Assembly (NCBI RefSeq): GCF_945859685.1
Contig: NC_079147.1
Coordinates: forward strand, 99,564,315-99,628,314
Direction of reading: 5' to 3'
Source: Eupeodes corollae
Taxonomy: Eukaryota; Arthropoda; Insecta; Diptera; Syrphidae
DNA length: 64,000 nucleotides
The position numbers and the translations under genes are program-made. Under the pieces are notes generated by a model. That model ran no database searches, had not been told where the DNA came from, and saw only the letters and a program-made list of their open reading frames with translations. Of the stretch, positions 43,653 through 55,589 are shown one piece after another; position 1 is the first letter of the stretch, and every line of letters starts with the position of its first letter.

Positions 43653-45069
43653 CTGCGGATAAAGAAACTTTATTTTATTTCCTGAATATTAGTTTATATT
43701 ACTGTGATTGTGATTTCGGACGGAGCACTGAAGCTCTAAGTTCCCTATATAACACTCAAATAGCTATATACGAGTTAAGAAGTATTTGGGTCTGGTTTGG
43801 GTGGTTTAATTCTGAGAGATCTTGATATAATAAGATTTATGAGACATGTGAAAAGTTTTCTCTTATAAAAGTTTGGTGATATTCGAGATGTGACATTTCG
43901 GGCAATACGATACTTTACAATTTGTAAGGAAGAGATTTCGTGTCCGAGTTACTAAACATTGGCTTAATTTTTGGTCCTTTGTTGGCTAATTTATTTACTA
44001 ATCTTATTTTTGCTGGCATGGGTATAAATGGATGTATTTTATTTTTTGACTATAACACATAATAAAAACTTTACTTTGCCAATGTTGAAGGCGGCAGAGG
44101 ACGGCCGGCGGCGGTGGTGGTGGTGGCGAGTTAATGGAATTCAGATACTTATGGTATCTTATTTCATTTAAAATCTGTTTATTTTGTGTCAGATTTGTGA
44201 ACCATATTCATTCATGGTCATATTCACAACGTTGCTTCTTATGGAAAAGAGATTTTTGTAACTTGAAGCATAATGTGGATACAGGATTTCAATTTCAAGG
44301 GAAGGTCAACTTGTTTGTGATGAAAAGTAGCAGCAAATTGAAATAGAAACTAAATAAACTTTTTATCCAAAAACTTTCTGAAAACAGAAAAGTATGTATG
44401 GACCTAACTAAATAACAATAGAATTACAAATTTTGTAGATAGTTTTGGAATTTGGGGTTATGAATCTTTATTTTTATAGCTTAGTAAGAGCAAATTTTAA
44501 CATACGAGAATGATAAGATACGAAATTATTTATTGTTTTAGTGTTTTTTATAAAACAAGTTACGAACGTATTTTCAGATTCAAATGGGAACGCTGCCTTA
44601 AGGTATTTAATAAATTTCAAATAATAATAAAGTTCAATTATATTTTTTAACTATTCCCCATACAATTTTTAAACACGTGTGCTCTATCTTTTATGTGGAG
44701 ATAAAATTAATTCCAAAAGGTGTGAAACCATATAACAAATGTCCTTGTGTCACTTCTTAGGTGGGATTCCAAATGATACCCATAAGGAGTATAAAATTTT
44801 TTTAAAATTTTAATGGCAACTAAAAAGTGTTGTAAAGATTAGGAAAGGTAGTTGTATTTAAGGCTAGTCACAATAGCAGACCCGACAAGGATAAGACTTT
44901 AACGTGTTTCGTATAGAAGATTAAAATCTTCAGTCTCGTCTTGGTTTTGTAAACCTTCGCCAGGTGGTTTTTCTCCTGAGTACCTTGGTCTTGGTTTCTT
45001 TTCAATTATGACCAAGTTTTAAAATTTCAAGTTAATCTCAATTTTTTTAAATACGTGATTAAATGGGAA
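43653..45069. other. No recognised gene; short GGC/GGT run
   Basis: AT-rich apart from a GC-rich trinucleotide run at about 44098-44129 (GGCGGTGGTGG type). The remainder shows no domain. Confidence 0.45.
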
Positions 45070-45117
45070 CCAACCTCTGTCTATCAACTTCTACTCTCAC
45101 CTCCTCGTGGTGAACAT

Positions 45118-45228
45118 CGGGTGCCTAGTACCTTAACGAGAGAGGGGGAGAGGTGTTAACACTAAGGCACCTCGGGTGCCTAGTACCTCAACCAAAGAGG
45201 GGGGAGAGGTGTTCCCACTAAGGCACCT
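45118..45228 (+). repeat. Tandem duplication (2 x 55 bp) in LINE 5' UTR
   Basis: Two copies start CGGGTGCCTAGTACC at 45118 and 45173 and end with CACTAAGGCACCT. They differ at several positions. The minus-strand copy (42700-42830) has only one unit-like region. Confidence 0.85.
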
Positions 45229-45648
45229 CGCCCCTTATCCAGACGGCAACGGAGGAATTCCCGAATCCCGAAATGGGATCAACGATGGCGTCTACTGTTC
45301 CAGTAAGGTTGAACTACTTAGTGAACAAATTATAGGGCTTCTTTGACTTATTCCGCGCCAAGGTCTACAAGAAGCGGTTTTATCCGACAAGCCTCGGACA
45401 AGTTGACAACCAACGCAAACCAACCGAAGAATTAGCGGAGGGCCTAGACCGCTATAAAGCAGATATCACCGCCACCCAGGAAATACGATGGGATGGGCCG
45501 GGCAATAAGAGGATGAAAAACTGCGATATTTACCTACTTTATTGACTGCTACCACGAAAACCAACAGCGCATATTTGGATGCGGCTTTGTCATTGGAGAC
45601 AGACTTAGGCAAGAAATCTTGAGCTATAGGTGAGTCAATGAGCGCTTC

Positions 45649-46113
45649 ATGACCATACGCATCAAGGCTAAATTCGCCCACGCCCCCACAGAAGAGAAAG
45701 ACGACAACACCAAAGATATGTTCTTCGAGCTCCTTAACAAAACATATGAGCAGTGCCCTAGCTACGATATTAAAATAGTCCTGGGCGATTTTAATGTTAA
45801 GCTAGGAAGGAAACATATCTTTGGTGGAATAATCGGGAAGAACAGCCTGCACAACAACACTTCCGACAACGGATTCGACGCCAGACACGCTTCCAGCATT
45901 ATGGATGTACGAACTTTCCGGGGAGCTAACATCGATTCGGAAAACAACCTCGTTGTAGCCAGGGTAGCACTTCGGATTTCAAGACCCAAGGCAAAACAAG
46001 GAGGTGCTGGGAGAAGGTACAACGTCAAACAGCTACAATCGCCAGAGATCGCCAAATCCTTTTCCGACCGAGTTACAAGTAACCTCTCTCGAAGTTCTCT
46101 GTCCCCAACATAA
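45649..46113 (+). pseudogene. Family A LINE endonuclease (APE) fragment
   Basis: 155 codons. FAHAPTEEKDDNTKDMFFEL and YDIKIVLGDFNVKLGRKHI (catalytic Asp-x-Asn) are intact; then SDNG jumps to RHASSIMDVRTFRGANIDSE, missing about 60 residues (the usual 'W.SPD..T.NQIDH' block). NID-SEN replaces SDH, so the catalytic His is lost as well. The preceding QEIRWDGPG block (45478-45498) lies in another frame. It would nick target DNA in an active element. Confidence 0.8.
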
Positions 46114-46170
46114 TGTATCGAAAACCAGTGGCAACATTGCCAAGATGCAATCAGAGAAGCCGCTTTTGAT

Positions 46171-46619
46171 GTGCTGGGTTTCAAGCAACTACCAACAAGG
46201 AACCCCTGGTTTAATCATGAATGTCAGCAAGCAAATGCAGCCAAACAACAGGCACGCAAAGCAAGGCTGCATAAAAGGACGAGAGCTGCTCATGAGCTCT
46301 ATGAGCAGAAGAGGCGGAGGAACGCCGACTTCTCAGATGGAAAAAGAGATGGCATGATAAGCTTGCGGTCGAAGATGTGGAGAGGTTTAAAAGCAAAAAT
46401 GAAGTTCGAAAGTTTTATGAGCAGATGAAACGAAATTCACACGTACATAAACCTAGAATCGAAGGCTGCAAGGACAAAAGTGGAAACATCATAGTGGAAC
46501 CGCAGTCAATGCTGAGGATATGGAAGGACCACTTCTGCAGACTGTATAACGGCGACGGCGAACCCAATTCCGATTTCAGGCAGGATGATCCATTCAACAT
46601 AGATGACGAAAGCCAATAA
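46171..46619 (+). pseudogene. Family A LINE endonuclease-RT linker
   Basis: Overlapping frames 46171-46428 (MLGFKQLPTRNPWFNHECQQ, RAAHELYEQKRRRNADF) and 46377-46619 (NSHVHKPRIEGCKDKSGNII, MLRIWKDHFCRLYNGDGE). The WF..EC pattern and the SGN(I/L)... block correspond to the usual RTE linker. Frameshift between them near 46380-46428. Confidence 0.75.
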
Positions 46620-47480
46620 TCCCGTCCTCCCGACTTAGACGAAGTAAAGATAGCCATATCTAAGCTGAAGTCTAATAAAGCCGCTGGAGTGGATGGCTTG
46701 AATGACGAGCTCTTCAAAGCAATTGAAGATAAGTTGGTTAGGAGCATGCACCAACTTATCTGTAAGATATGGTCGGAAGTAAGCATGCCCGATGTATAGA
46801 ACCTCAGTATTGTTTGTCCGATCCTGAAAAAAGGAGAACCTCTAAACTGCACCAACTATAGAGGAATCAGTCTACTTAACATCGCTTTTAAAATCTTTTC
46901 TTCCGTAATATGTGAACGTCTAAGGCCCATCGTCAACAACCTGATAGGTCCTTATCAGTGTGGTCTTAGACCAGAAAAGTCCACAGTTGATCAAATTTTC
47001 GCATTACGGTAGATCCTGGAAAACCCCCAAGAACTCCAAATTGACACCCACCATCTTTTCATCGACTTCAATGCCGCATATGCCAGCATATACAGGGACG
47101 AGCTGCATAGAGCAATGTCTAGTTTTGGCATTACTGCCAAACTAGTCCGTTTGTGCAGGATGACCACGTGGAGTTCACTCTGCTCCATAAAGGTTGGAAA
47201 CAGCTTTACAGATCCTTTCGATGTCAAAAAAGGTTTTAGACAAGGTGATGCACTGTCATGTGATTTTTTTAACATCGTGCTTGAAAGAATAGTGCAGAGC
47301 CCACACGTATCAACACCAGAGGCACTTTCTTTCAAAAGTCTGTCCAATTACTAGCATATGCTGGTGATTGGACAGACATAATCGGAAGAACTAACCATGA
47401 TGACAATGGGGCTTTGGTGAGTATTGAGACAGAGGCAGCATTAACGGTTAATGAGAACAAACAATAGTACATGCTGTCGT
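46620..47480 (+). pseudogene. Family A LINE reverse transcriptase, broken
   Basis: Blocks in order: KAAGVDGLNDELFKA, LSIVCPILKKGEPLNCTNYR, ISLLNIAFKIFSSV, YQCGLRPEKSTVDQIF, HHLFIDFNAAY (catalytic Asp motif A), KKGFRQGDALSCDFFNIVLE and the palm motif LAYAGDWTD (near 47355-47380), where related copies have AY(A/T)DDID. The first Asp of the pair is Gly. Stops occur at about 46798 and 47010. Confidence 0.82.
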
Positions 47481-47921
47481 CAAGAAAGGACCTTTTACAC
47501 CGACGTCTTGGTCAAAACGTCACCATCCAACAGACGTAACTTTGAGGTAGTCAAGGACTTCGTCTACCTAGGCTCCGCTGTAAACGCAGAAAACAACACC
47601 AGCGCTGAGATCAAACGCAGAATAACTCTTGCCAACCGCTGTTTCTTTGGACTACGAAAGGAATTGAGTGGTAAAGTCCTCTCTCGAGGGACCATAGTGT
47701 TGCTATATAAGACCCTTATCATCCCCGTCCTGCTTTATGGTGCAGAAGCATGGACCATGACAAAAGCGGATGAAAGCACCTTGGTTCGCTTCGAGAGAAA
47801 AGTTCTTCGTGTGATCTACGGTCCCGTATGCATCGAGGAGAAGATGGAACGACGAGCTGTATGTGCTCTACAGCGACGTAAACTTAGCCAACTTCAACGA
47901 ATGGAGAAGTTTGTTGGGTGA
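47451..47921 (+). pseudogene. Family A LINE C-terminal region
   Basis: 157 codons from after the palm: VVKDFVYLGSAVNAENNTSA, RITLANRCFFGLRKELS, LLYKTLIIPVLLYGAEAWTM, LVRFERKVLRVIYGP. A frameshift near 47850 ends it before the GHV block. The same blocks recur at 62.2-62.5 and 53.5-53.7 kb. Confidence 0.8.
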
Positions 47922-48096
47922 GGCCATAGTTCACACAGGACTGTAGCGCCACCTTAAGAAAGTAAGTAAGATAAAAAAGGAAAATTGATGAATGTATAGC
48001 TAATGAGAATCTTTTGTTAGCTAGCTGTTTTAAGTGATTTTATGATTGATTTCAGTTAGGTACTCTTACAATTATTTTTTTTCCAGGACATTATCC

Positions 48097-48390
48097 CGTG
48101 GTACCCGTGGCATGATGGTTAGTGCGTTGGACTGTCATGCAAGGGGTCACCTTAATTAAAAAAAAAAAAATTATAATTTTCGCGGGTATTGCCTCTTGCG
48201 AGGAAATGACAAATCCTTCAAGAGTAATTCTTGTCATGAAAAAGTGCTTTCTCAAACTATAGCCGTTCGGATTCGGCCTAAAATTGTAGGTCCCTTCCAT
48301 TCCTGACAACAGTACTCGCACACAGGAACGGTTGAGAGTTGTAAGTCGCTAGACCCTGTTTCACAACGGACTGTTGCGCCACTCAATTTA
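48097..48390 (+). mobile_element. tRNA-derived SINE with ATTATCC target duplication
   Basis: Flanked by ATTATCC at 48090-48096 and 48391-48397. A-box GGCATGATGGTTAGTGCG is intact; the B-box region is deleted (GCAAGGGGTCACCTTAATT). Body blocks as in the 51.5 kb copy; the 3' end ACGGACTGTTGCGCCACT is followed by CAATTTA. It lies about 120 bases past the end of the family A copy. Confidence 0.9.
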
Positions 48391-48659
48391 ATTATCCAAA
48401 CTTCAAGCTAATTGGTTCATAATTCTGAATTTGGAAATCAATGCGTTTTGAGTTTTGAATAGTTTAGTTAGTAGCAAATCAGAAATAATTTCGCAATACT
48501 TTTTATATTTAAATTTTAGAATGGCTAAGTCTTCCCCGCCAAATTATTTTGGGATCATTTAAAAAAATGTTTTTTATGAAACTCTAGGATGGCCTACCCC
48601 TTAACAACTGAACGTCTTAATATCAAATGTTTATAAAACAGTTTTGTAATTTTACCTTT

Positions 48660-48970
48660 TCTTTCGAATAACCCCAAAGAAAAGTAGTTGGTGGAGGTGT
48701 ATACTCTGAACTGCTGAAATTAAGTCTCTCATACCGTCTTATCAATCATTGTAGCGTGTGCCAGGCCGAACTTTTGGTGATAAAAGAAGTCTTTCTGGCT
48801 CAAAGAAAACGTGATATCAACATCTGATATCCGTATTTTCTCAGATATTTAGGACGCTATCAAATCTTTGGACTCCGTCTCTAGATTTCTAGAATTCAAA
48901 GCCAATGCAAAAATTTACCTTAGAGTCCTGGAAAACGTATTGTACCTCACAAGTACTAATTAGATACAAT
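48660..48970 (+). pseudogene. RNase H LINE family C, RNase H fragment
   Basis: Plus-strand translation VGGGVYSELLKLSLSYRL, then NHCSVCQAELLVIKEVF (catalytic Glu block) matches GLAEGVYS..CSVFQAEILAIKEV at 28.1 kb. Frame breaks follow. Confidence 0.65.
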
Positions 48971-50772
48971 ATATATTTCACTTTTTGCTCCCGTGACCAT
49001 TTTAGAAAAATCTCAAAATTCTTTTTGTATCATAAAACGATTAAAAGTTTGACCAACATTTTTTGAACGCCACTGTATCTTTATTGAATGCTTTTAAAAA
49101 AAACTCGTTTTTTTAAATATAAAAATATAACCCTTATTGGAAAACCCTGCAGAAAAATGAAAAAAAAAAAAGTTTAAACAAACAAAGAAAACATGTAAAC
49201 ACAATATAAACTCGAATCCTTTTATTTTCGAATTTTCTTGGAAGTAGAAAGGATTCACATTTTTATTTAGGCTCACATATTGTTTGTGCATTTTGTCGAC
49301 GTCCCACACATCATCTTACTTATTGAATATTTTGACACAGCTTTACTTTCCTTAAAAACAATAAATCCTTGCAATTAACCCTAAAATCTAAAACGAACAA
49401 AAACCAGTAAGACTGTGCAACCTATTTGGAGATTTTATAATTTTATTTTAAGGTGTTGCTATTTTTCTATATCGATTAATAACGATGGTGAACTCCTATT
49501 TATTGCCAGTCATTTTTATATTGACAGAGGATTTGTTTAAAGGACATTGCCTACACCATCACAATTGACACAAAAGACAATCGAAAAAACATTTCTCAAT
49601 TAATCATTGATAACGCCAAACAAAAGAGATTTGCCATTATTCATCGTAGTCTCTATTTATGTGTGGATGATCCTTAAACACTAAAGTAAGCCTTTTTTAT
49701 TTTGTTCTATGAGAATTTTTTCGACTCTATACTAGAGTATCCTGGTTGGAATAGGTCACTCTTATTTTTTCATTAACACAAAAAATAAAACAACAGGACG
49801 AAAGGAAGAGGAAAGAAAGAAGAAAAATAAAACATGACAAAGGACCTGATACCATTATATAGGCTTTTCTCCGAAAAAGCTTTGCCTCTATTGTGTTATC
49901 CTTATTGATTGACGGTTGACCAACCAATTGTAATGAACAATTTATATGGTGAACTTTTTGTGAAGCTAGGTTAGGTATGTCCATATACACAGATGTATAT
50001 TTATGTATAAAGGACATGAAGAATGAGGGCTCAGCTGGGCTTTAACAGGCATATCATCATCATCATGCATAAATTGGATGCGGGCATCATCAGATGGTAG
50101 ATATAATATAGTTCCTTTTATTTTTGGTTCGGTTTGTTCGGATAGGGCATTGAATTAATAATTAACTAGGTCCTGTTCCATTCATAGCATAAACAGATTT
50201 TTCCCTAGAGCAAAGCACAAGGGACACCAACTCACACACACAAAAAAAAAAACATTTTAGCTTTAAAATTGTTTTTATTGTTGTTTTCAAACATTATTTA
50301 TTTAAAGCAAAATGAAAAAGAGCTTCAGAAAAAGGTTTATTAATTAAAATTAAATTAGTAATCAGTCAGTTGAATAATTTTCATCGACCAGTTTTGTACT
50401 GTATAAATTATTTTTGAAATATAATATCTAATTAATTGGAAATGAATAATTCAATTATTGAGGCGTTCACCATTCTCATTCTTAGAGCTTTAAATATTCA
50501 AGATAAAAAATATGATTCCAATAAATAATGCGCAAATATTGTGTAGTCAAGTCATGCATATTTATACATTTATTATTCTAAATACTAAAAGTCTCAGAGA
50601 CGGATACGACTTTTACAAATTTAAGAAAATAATTCAAAATCTTTGATAGAAAATTACATTAAAGTACCAAAGCAGGACTAATTCTGAGTTTGACATTAAA
50701 CGACCCTCAGTCATTAGTGGAGAGCGGTATCTTTAACGACTTTATAATAACTTTCAGCAATAAATTGTTATT
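48971..50772. other. No recognisable gene
   Basis: AT-rich, including long A runs near 50240 and 49160. A 96-codon minus frame at 49727-50017 has a hydrophobic Ser/Phe/Leu stretch but no recognised domain. Confidence 0.5.
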
Positions 50773-50870
50773 AACTTCCCATAAGAAGTTTTTGTAATAA
50801 GTCCCATTTCTTAAGTTGAAAATTTTGACATTTATCTTCGTTGAAAGATCCCTAGAACGAAAACGGGTCA
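50773..50870 (+). repeat. CIR element fragment, A end
   Basis: AACTTCCcataAGAAGTTTTTGTAATAAGTCCCA and TTGAAAATTTTGACATTT correspond to the terminal palindrome and subterminal A region, then it breaks off at family A sequence. Confidence 0.7.
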
Positions 50871-50899
50871 AAATTGTATGTGATCAAAATTACTGTTTG

Positions 50900-53800
50900 G
50901 CCTAAATTCTGTGTGAATATCCGGTGCATAATACCTCAACTGTTGAGTTCTAACCAAAGTGTGGATGGTACCAAACGGTATACAGCCAACGGAAGTGGAG
51001 ACATTTCCAAGATAGAATCAACGGTATAATTCCAGTAAGGTTGAACTATTTAGTGAACAGTTTAAAAGATTTCTACTACACATTTGGAGCCCAGGTCTGT
51101 AAGGACTGTTTATGCCGGCTCTTGCCCTTGTAGTTTTAATTAATTGCTTACTCTTTCAGTTTCAAAGCCGTATCTCAGGATGACTTTCTGACCACGTAAA
51201 GAAAAAACTAGTTGCGAAGCACTTGCAACCCTCGTAAACGGACGGTATTACTGTTGTCAACCCATGCAAACAATTTAAGAACTTCGAATATGTACGTGGA
51301 ATGTTAGGTCCCTAAATAGACCTCGTGCTGCCGATCAATTAGCATTGTCCCAAGACTGCTATAACGCAGATACCACTGCCATTCAGGAAATGCGATGGGA
51401 AAGGCTGATCAAAAAGAGGATTAAGAATTTCGGTTTTTTTTTACTATGGTGACTGCTGCCGTAGTACCCGTGGCATGATGGTTAGTGCGTTGGACTGCCA
51501 TGCAAGGGGTCTTGGGTTCAATCCCTGCCTGTGCCACCTTAATTTAAAAAAAAAAAATAATTTTCGCGGGTACTGCCTCTTGCGAGGAATTGACAAATCC
51601 TTCAAGAGTAATTCTTGTCATGAAAAAGTGCTTTCTCAAAACTAGCCGTTCGGATTCGGCCTAAAATTGTAGGTCCCTTCCATTCCATTCCTGACAAAAG
51701 TACTCGCACACAGGAATGGTTGAGAGTTGTAAGCCACTAGGCCCTGGTTCACAACGGACTGTTGCGCCACCCCATTTGATTGATTTGACTGCTGCCGAGA
51801 AAAAAAGCAACCCTTATTTCGATGCGACTATGTCAATGGAGCCAGACTTAGGCAACAAGTCTTGAGCTATAATTGCATCCACTAGCACCTCACAATATTT
51901 CCCTTGGATGACAACACCAATTACATGCTCTTTGACAAAGCATACGATAATTAAATTGCGAAGTTTTAATGCCAAGCTGGGAAGAGAAAGCAGCTTAAGT
52001 GGAGTAATTACTAAACAGCCTGCAAGACAACACTCAGGCTCATCGTAATTGCTGCAGGCCGAAACGCCGTGGTATAGGAAATACCCGTTTTTCACGCCTT
52101 AAGATGCATAAAGGAACTAGGAGTACTCCAGACCAATCTTCTGTCAACCAAATCGGCCATATTGCGATCGACGATAAACACGCTTCCAGCATCATGGATA
52201 TTCGAACTTTCCGAGGAGCGAAAATGAACTTGCAATACTAGCTCATTGTAGCCAATGAAGGATTTCGGATTTCTAGAGCTTAAGCCAAACAGAGGAATGC
52301 TGGTAGAAGATACAATCGCAAGAAATCGCCAAATCCTTCTTCGACCGAGTAACAAGTATTCTCTCACGAAGTTCTCTGCCGCCCACACAACACACATATC
52401 GAAAACCAGTAGCAACATTGCCAAGATTCAATCAGAGAACCCGCGTCTGACGTGTTGGGTTTTAAGCAACCACCAACAAGGAACTCCTGGTTTAATCATG
52501 AATGTCAGCAAGCAAATGCAGCCAAACAACAGGCACGCAAAGGGGCGCTGCATAAAAAGACGAGAGCTGATCATGAGCTCTGTACTAGTGGAAAAGGCGA
52601 TAAGCCAACTTCTTAGAAGGAAAAAGAGAGAGCATGAGAAGCGTGCTTTCGAAGATGTTGAGAGGCTTAAAAGCAGGAATGAAGTTCGTAAGTTTTATAA
52701 ATAGGTGAAACGAAATTCACAGGTTCATAAACCTAGAACCGAAGGCTGCAAGGACGAAAGTGGAAACATCATAGTGGAACCACAGTCAATGCGGATTATA
52801 TTTAAGGACCACTTTTGCAGACTGTATAACGGCGACGACGAACCGGATTCCGCTGTCCGGCAGGATGATCCATTCAACATAGTCGACGAAAGCCAACAAT
52901 CCCGTTTTCCTGACTAAGACGAAGTAAAGATTGCCTTATCTAAGCTGAAGTCTTATAAAGAGGATGGCTTGGATACCGAGCTCTTTAAAGCAGCTGGAGA
53001 TAAGTTGGTTAGGAGCATGCAACAACTTATCTGTAAGATATTGTCGGAAGAAAGGATGTCCGAGGAACGGAACCTTAGTATTCTTTGCCCGAAAAATCAT
53101 CCTCCTTAACATGGATAACAAAACTTCCTTTCCCATAATATTTAAACGTCTAAAAATCGTTCGTTTGTGCAAATTGAACATTGAGAATTCGCACAAAGGT
53201 TTAAAACAACTTATTCGAACCTTTCCATTTCAAAAAAGGCTTTAGGCAATATGATGCTGCGCTATCATGTTATTTCTTTAACATCGTCCTTAAAAGAATA
53301 GCGTGGAGCTCTCACGCCAACGCTAGAAGTACTATCTTTCATAAGTCTGAACAATTACTCGCATATGCTGCGTGATGTCAATGAGACTTTTGTACGTATT
53401 GAGGTAGAGGCGGCAAAAATGGGTTTAGAGATTCATGAGTGAAAGTACGTGCTGTCATCAAAAAAGGACCTACACCACCGACGTCTCGCTCAGAAAGTAA
53501 CCCTCGACAAACGTAGTTAAGGACTTTGTACAACTAGGTTCCACTATGAATACATAAAAGAACACCATTGCTGAGATCAAACAAAGAATCACTCTTGATA
53601 ACTGCTGTTTCTTTGGACTAAAGACCAAAGTGTCCCTATATAAGAGCCTCATCATCCCGTCCTGTTATACTGTGCAGAAGCATTTACTATGTCAAAAGTG
53701 GATGAAAACATCTAAGGCCTTTTCGAGAGAAAAGTTCATTCCACAATCTACAGTTCCATATGCATAAAAGGTGAGTGGAGGAGAAGATGGAACGACGAGC

Positions 53801-53967
53801 TGTATGGAACTTAATCCTCCGGCCCTGAATGTCTTCGAATCCACACCCAGAGGACAGCGCATTAGAGGAAGACCGCGGATAAGTGAAGTGTACAAGTGGT
53901 AAGTGACCTAACTCAACTTGGAGTGCGAAGCTGGAGAAATCTTCCTAGAAACCGAGCTCACACATTT
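50900..53967 (+). mobile_element. RTE-like LINE family A, decayed copy interrupted by a SINE
   Basis: 5' UTR similarity from about 50900 (GGTTGAACTATTTAGTGAACA at 51035), endonuclease region 51300-51450 and 51786-52230, linker (52255-52917: NHQQGTPGLIMN, NSQVHKPRTEGCKDESGNII), RT from 52920 with large losses (53090-53270), and C-terminus to about 53967 (LILRP..., GGRPRIS). The palm motif near 53360-53380 is destroyed (stop in place of the Asp pair). The 3' tail is missing. Confidence 0.8.
51461..51785 (+). mobile_element. tRNA-derived SINE, best-preserved copy, nested in family A LINE
   Basis: 325 bases flanked by an exact 11-bp duplication TGACTGCTGCC (51450-51460; 51786-51796). The 5' part folds tRNA-like: GTGGCA and TGCCAC can pair as acceptor stem, with A-box TGGCATGATGG and B-box GGGTTCAATCC, i.e. 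an RNA polymerase III promoter. Then an A run, a SINE body (CTTGCGAGGAATTGACAAAT, CGTTCGGATTCGGCC) and a 3' end GGTTCACAACGGACTGTTGC..CCACC, followed by an ATTTGATTGATT tail. The 3' end matches that of the family A LINE. Confidence 0.93.
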
Positions 53968-55589
53968 GGGTTTGTTTCCACAGAAATGTAGTGGAAGTTC
54001 TGGCTTATTTTAAATTATGTCAACAGTGACTTTAAGTACATCTTTTAGTGAAAATTTTGTGAATGTCGATATTGTTAATTTTATCAATTGAACTTATTTT
54101 AACAAAGTAACCGTAGTTATCAGTTATTAGTTTGATAATATTGTATAAATCATTCAGTTTAAATTTTATATAGAACTTTGTATGACATAAATATTGTGTA
54201 GTAAAAAAAAAAGTTGTATTTAAACAATAAAGCAACAATTATCATTTTGTATTAAAACTTCCAAAAAAAATGTTTAAAATAGCAAAACTGTATATTTGTT
54301 CTTGTAAAAATTATCAGCAAAGTCCAATACTACACCTTGTTTTTAGAAACCCTGAGTTGATTTTTATACTTTACTATTATTGCATTTTTTCAAAAACAAA
54401 ACAGAAATATCCGTTCCTTTTGTTATACATATGTATGTTAATATATTATTCCTACAGAGCATAATGTAATAAATTACAATATTAATTAGATATATCAATT
54501 ATGAATTTGCACGAATGCTTTTTCACAAAATATTATTTATAACCAACGCAACGTGCAGAGCAAAAACAGAGCAACATAATAATAATAATAATTAATAAAG
54601 CAATTAATTAAGTATTCACGATTATTGTCGCCCATCAAGTGCTCATATACACTCCACTATACATACATATACATTTTATATGATCCTTTAAGCTTCAATA
54701 CAAAATATAAATATAGTTTCAATTTGAATCAATTATTAGCGTGCCAATTTAATTTGCTATTATTATTGTTGCTACGGAAACGGAAACGGAAACGAGAGGT
54801 ATCGCTATAGAGAAGCAAAATAAAAATAAAAAGTAAAAAAGGAAATGAGAAATATCATTTTACGCTGTATAATCGACTCGTTTATGAAAGGACTCTTTAC
54901 ATTGTTAGGTGTGTTGAAGTGTTAGAAATGTCCTAATTGGTATTTTTTCAGCACAGTGAAAAAAGGAAAATCCGGATGTTTTGTGAAGGAGTTCAATTTT
55001 CTTATTTGCTTTGTTAATCCTTCATAAATATGTTAAGTCATCAATATAAGGTTTCAAGGAAATTAAACAACTTTCTTGGATACCTTCATTGCATAATTAC
55101 TCTTTACCCATCTACCTCTCTCTATTCACATAGAAACCTTGTTGTCTTGGAAATTGAAGCTAAAGGCCGTAATGACTGTTTAATTTGCATATTTCTATAT
55201 TGATTCATTTAAGTGAAAGAATTTTGGGTGGTAAACTTCTAATTCAGAATTTTTTAAGGAGTCAATAAAAACGAAGATTGATTTTGGAATTTTCTATTCG
55301 TTGATCGTTGCCTTGGAAAGAATGGCAATATAAAGAACTTACATATATTTTGTGTACTTTCACAGTTTCGATAGCTGTTGGTTTCCCAAAAATATCAATT
55401 AAATTCCAGAATAGTAATTTCGATACGTTCAATGATAAATAAGGCTATGGCGGCAGCAGCCAACTTTACTTTGAGTTTTCCATGCATAAGATTCTAGTCG
55501 ATTTTATTTTCCCCAATTAACAATGCTGTCTAGGTTTGTGTTACTTTAGCTTATCACATATTGCCGTTGAATAAGAAAAATATGGTAAG
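53968..55589. other. No recognisable gene; simple repeats
   Basis: AT-rich with an AATAAT run near 54578-54595 and a GGAAAC hexamer repeat at about 54774-54793. No coding motif. Confidence 0.5.

Larger units (their letters stand above)
45070..47970 (+). mobile_element. RTE-like LINE family A, longest copy
   Basis: About 2.9 kb with all regions in order: 5' UTR with a duplicated 55-bp unit (45118-45228), APE endonuclease (about 45400-46110), linker (46171-46619), RT (46620-47480), C-terminal region (47451-47921) and the 3' end CACAGGACTGTAGCGCCACC followed by AAGTAAGTAAG (ending 47970). Multiple stops and frameshifts make it inactive. It is the reference for the other family A pieces in this window (4.5, 40.5, 51, 60 and 62.6 kb). 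Confidence 0.88.

Noticed and set aside
43496..43825. 109-codon plus-strand frame
   Set aside because: No recognisable domain; overlaps the minus-strand exon-like segment, which has better boundary signals.
51461..51540. Functional tRNA gene
   Set aside because: A and B boxes are present but the anticodon arm does not pair properly, the sequence continues into a repeated SINE body, and it has a target duplication.
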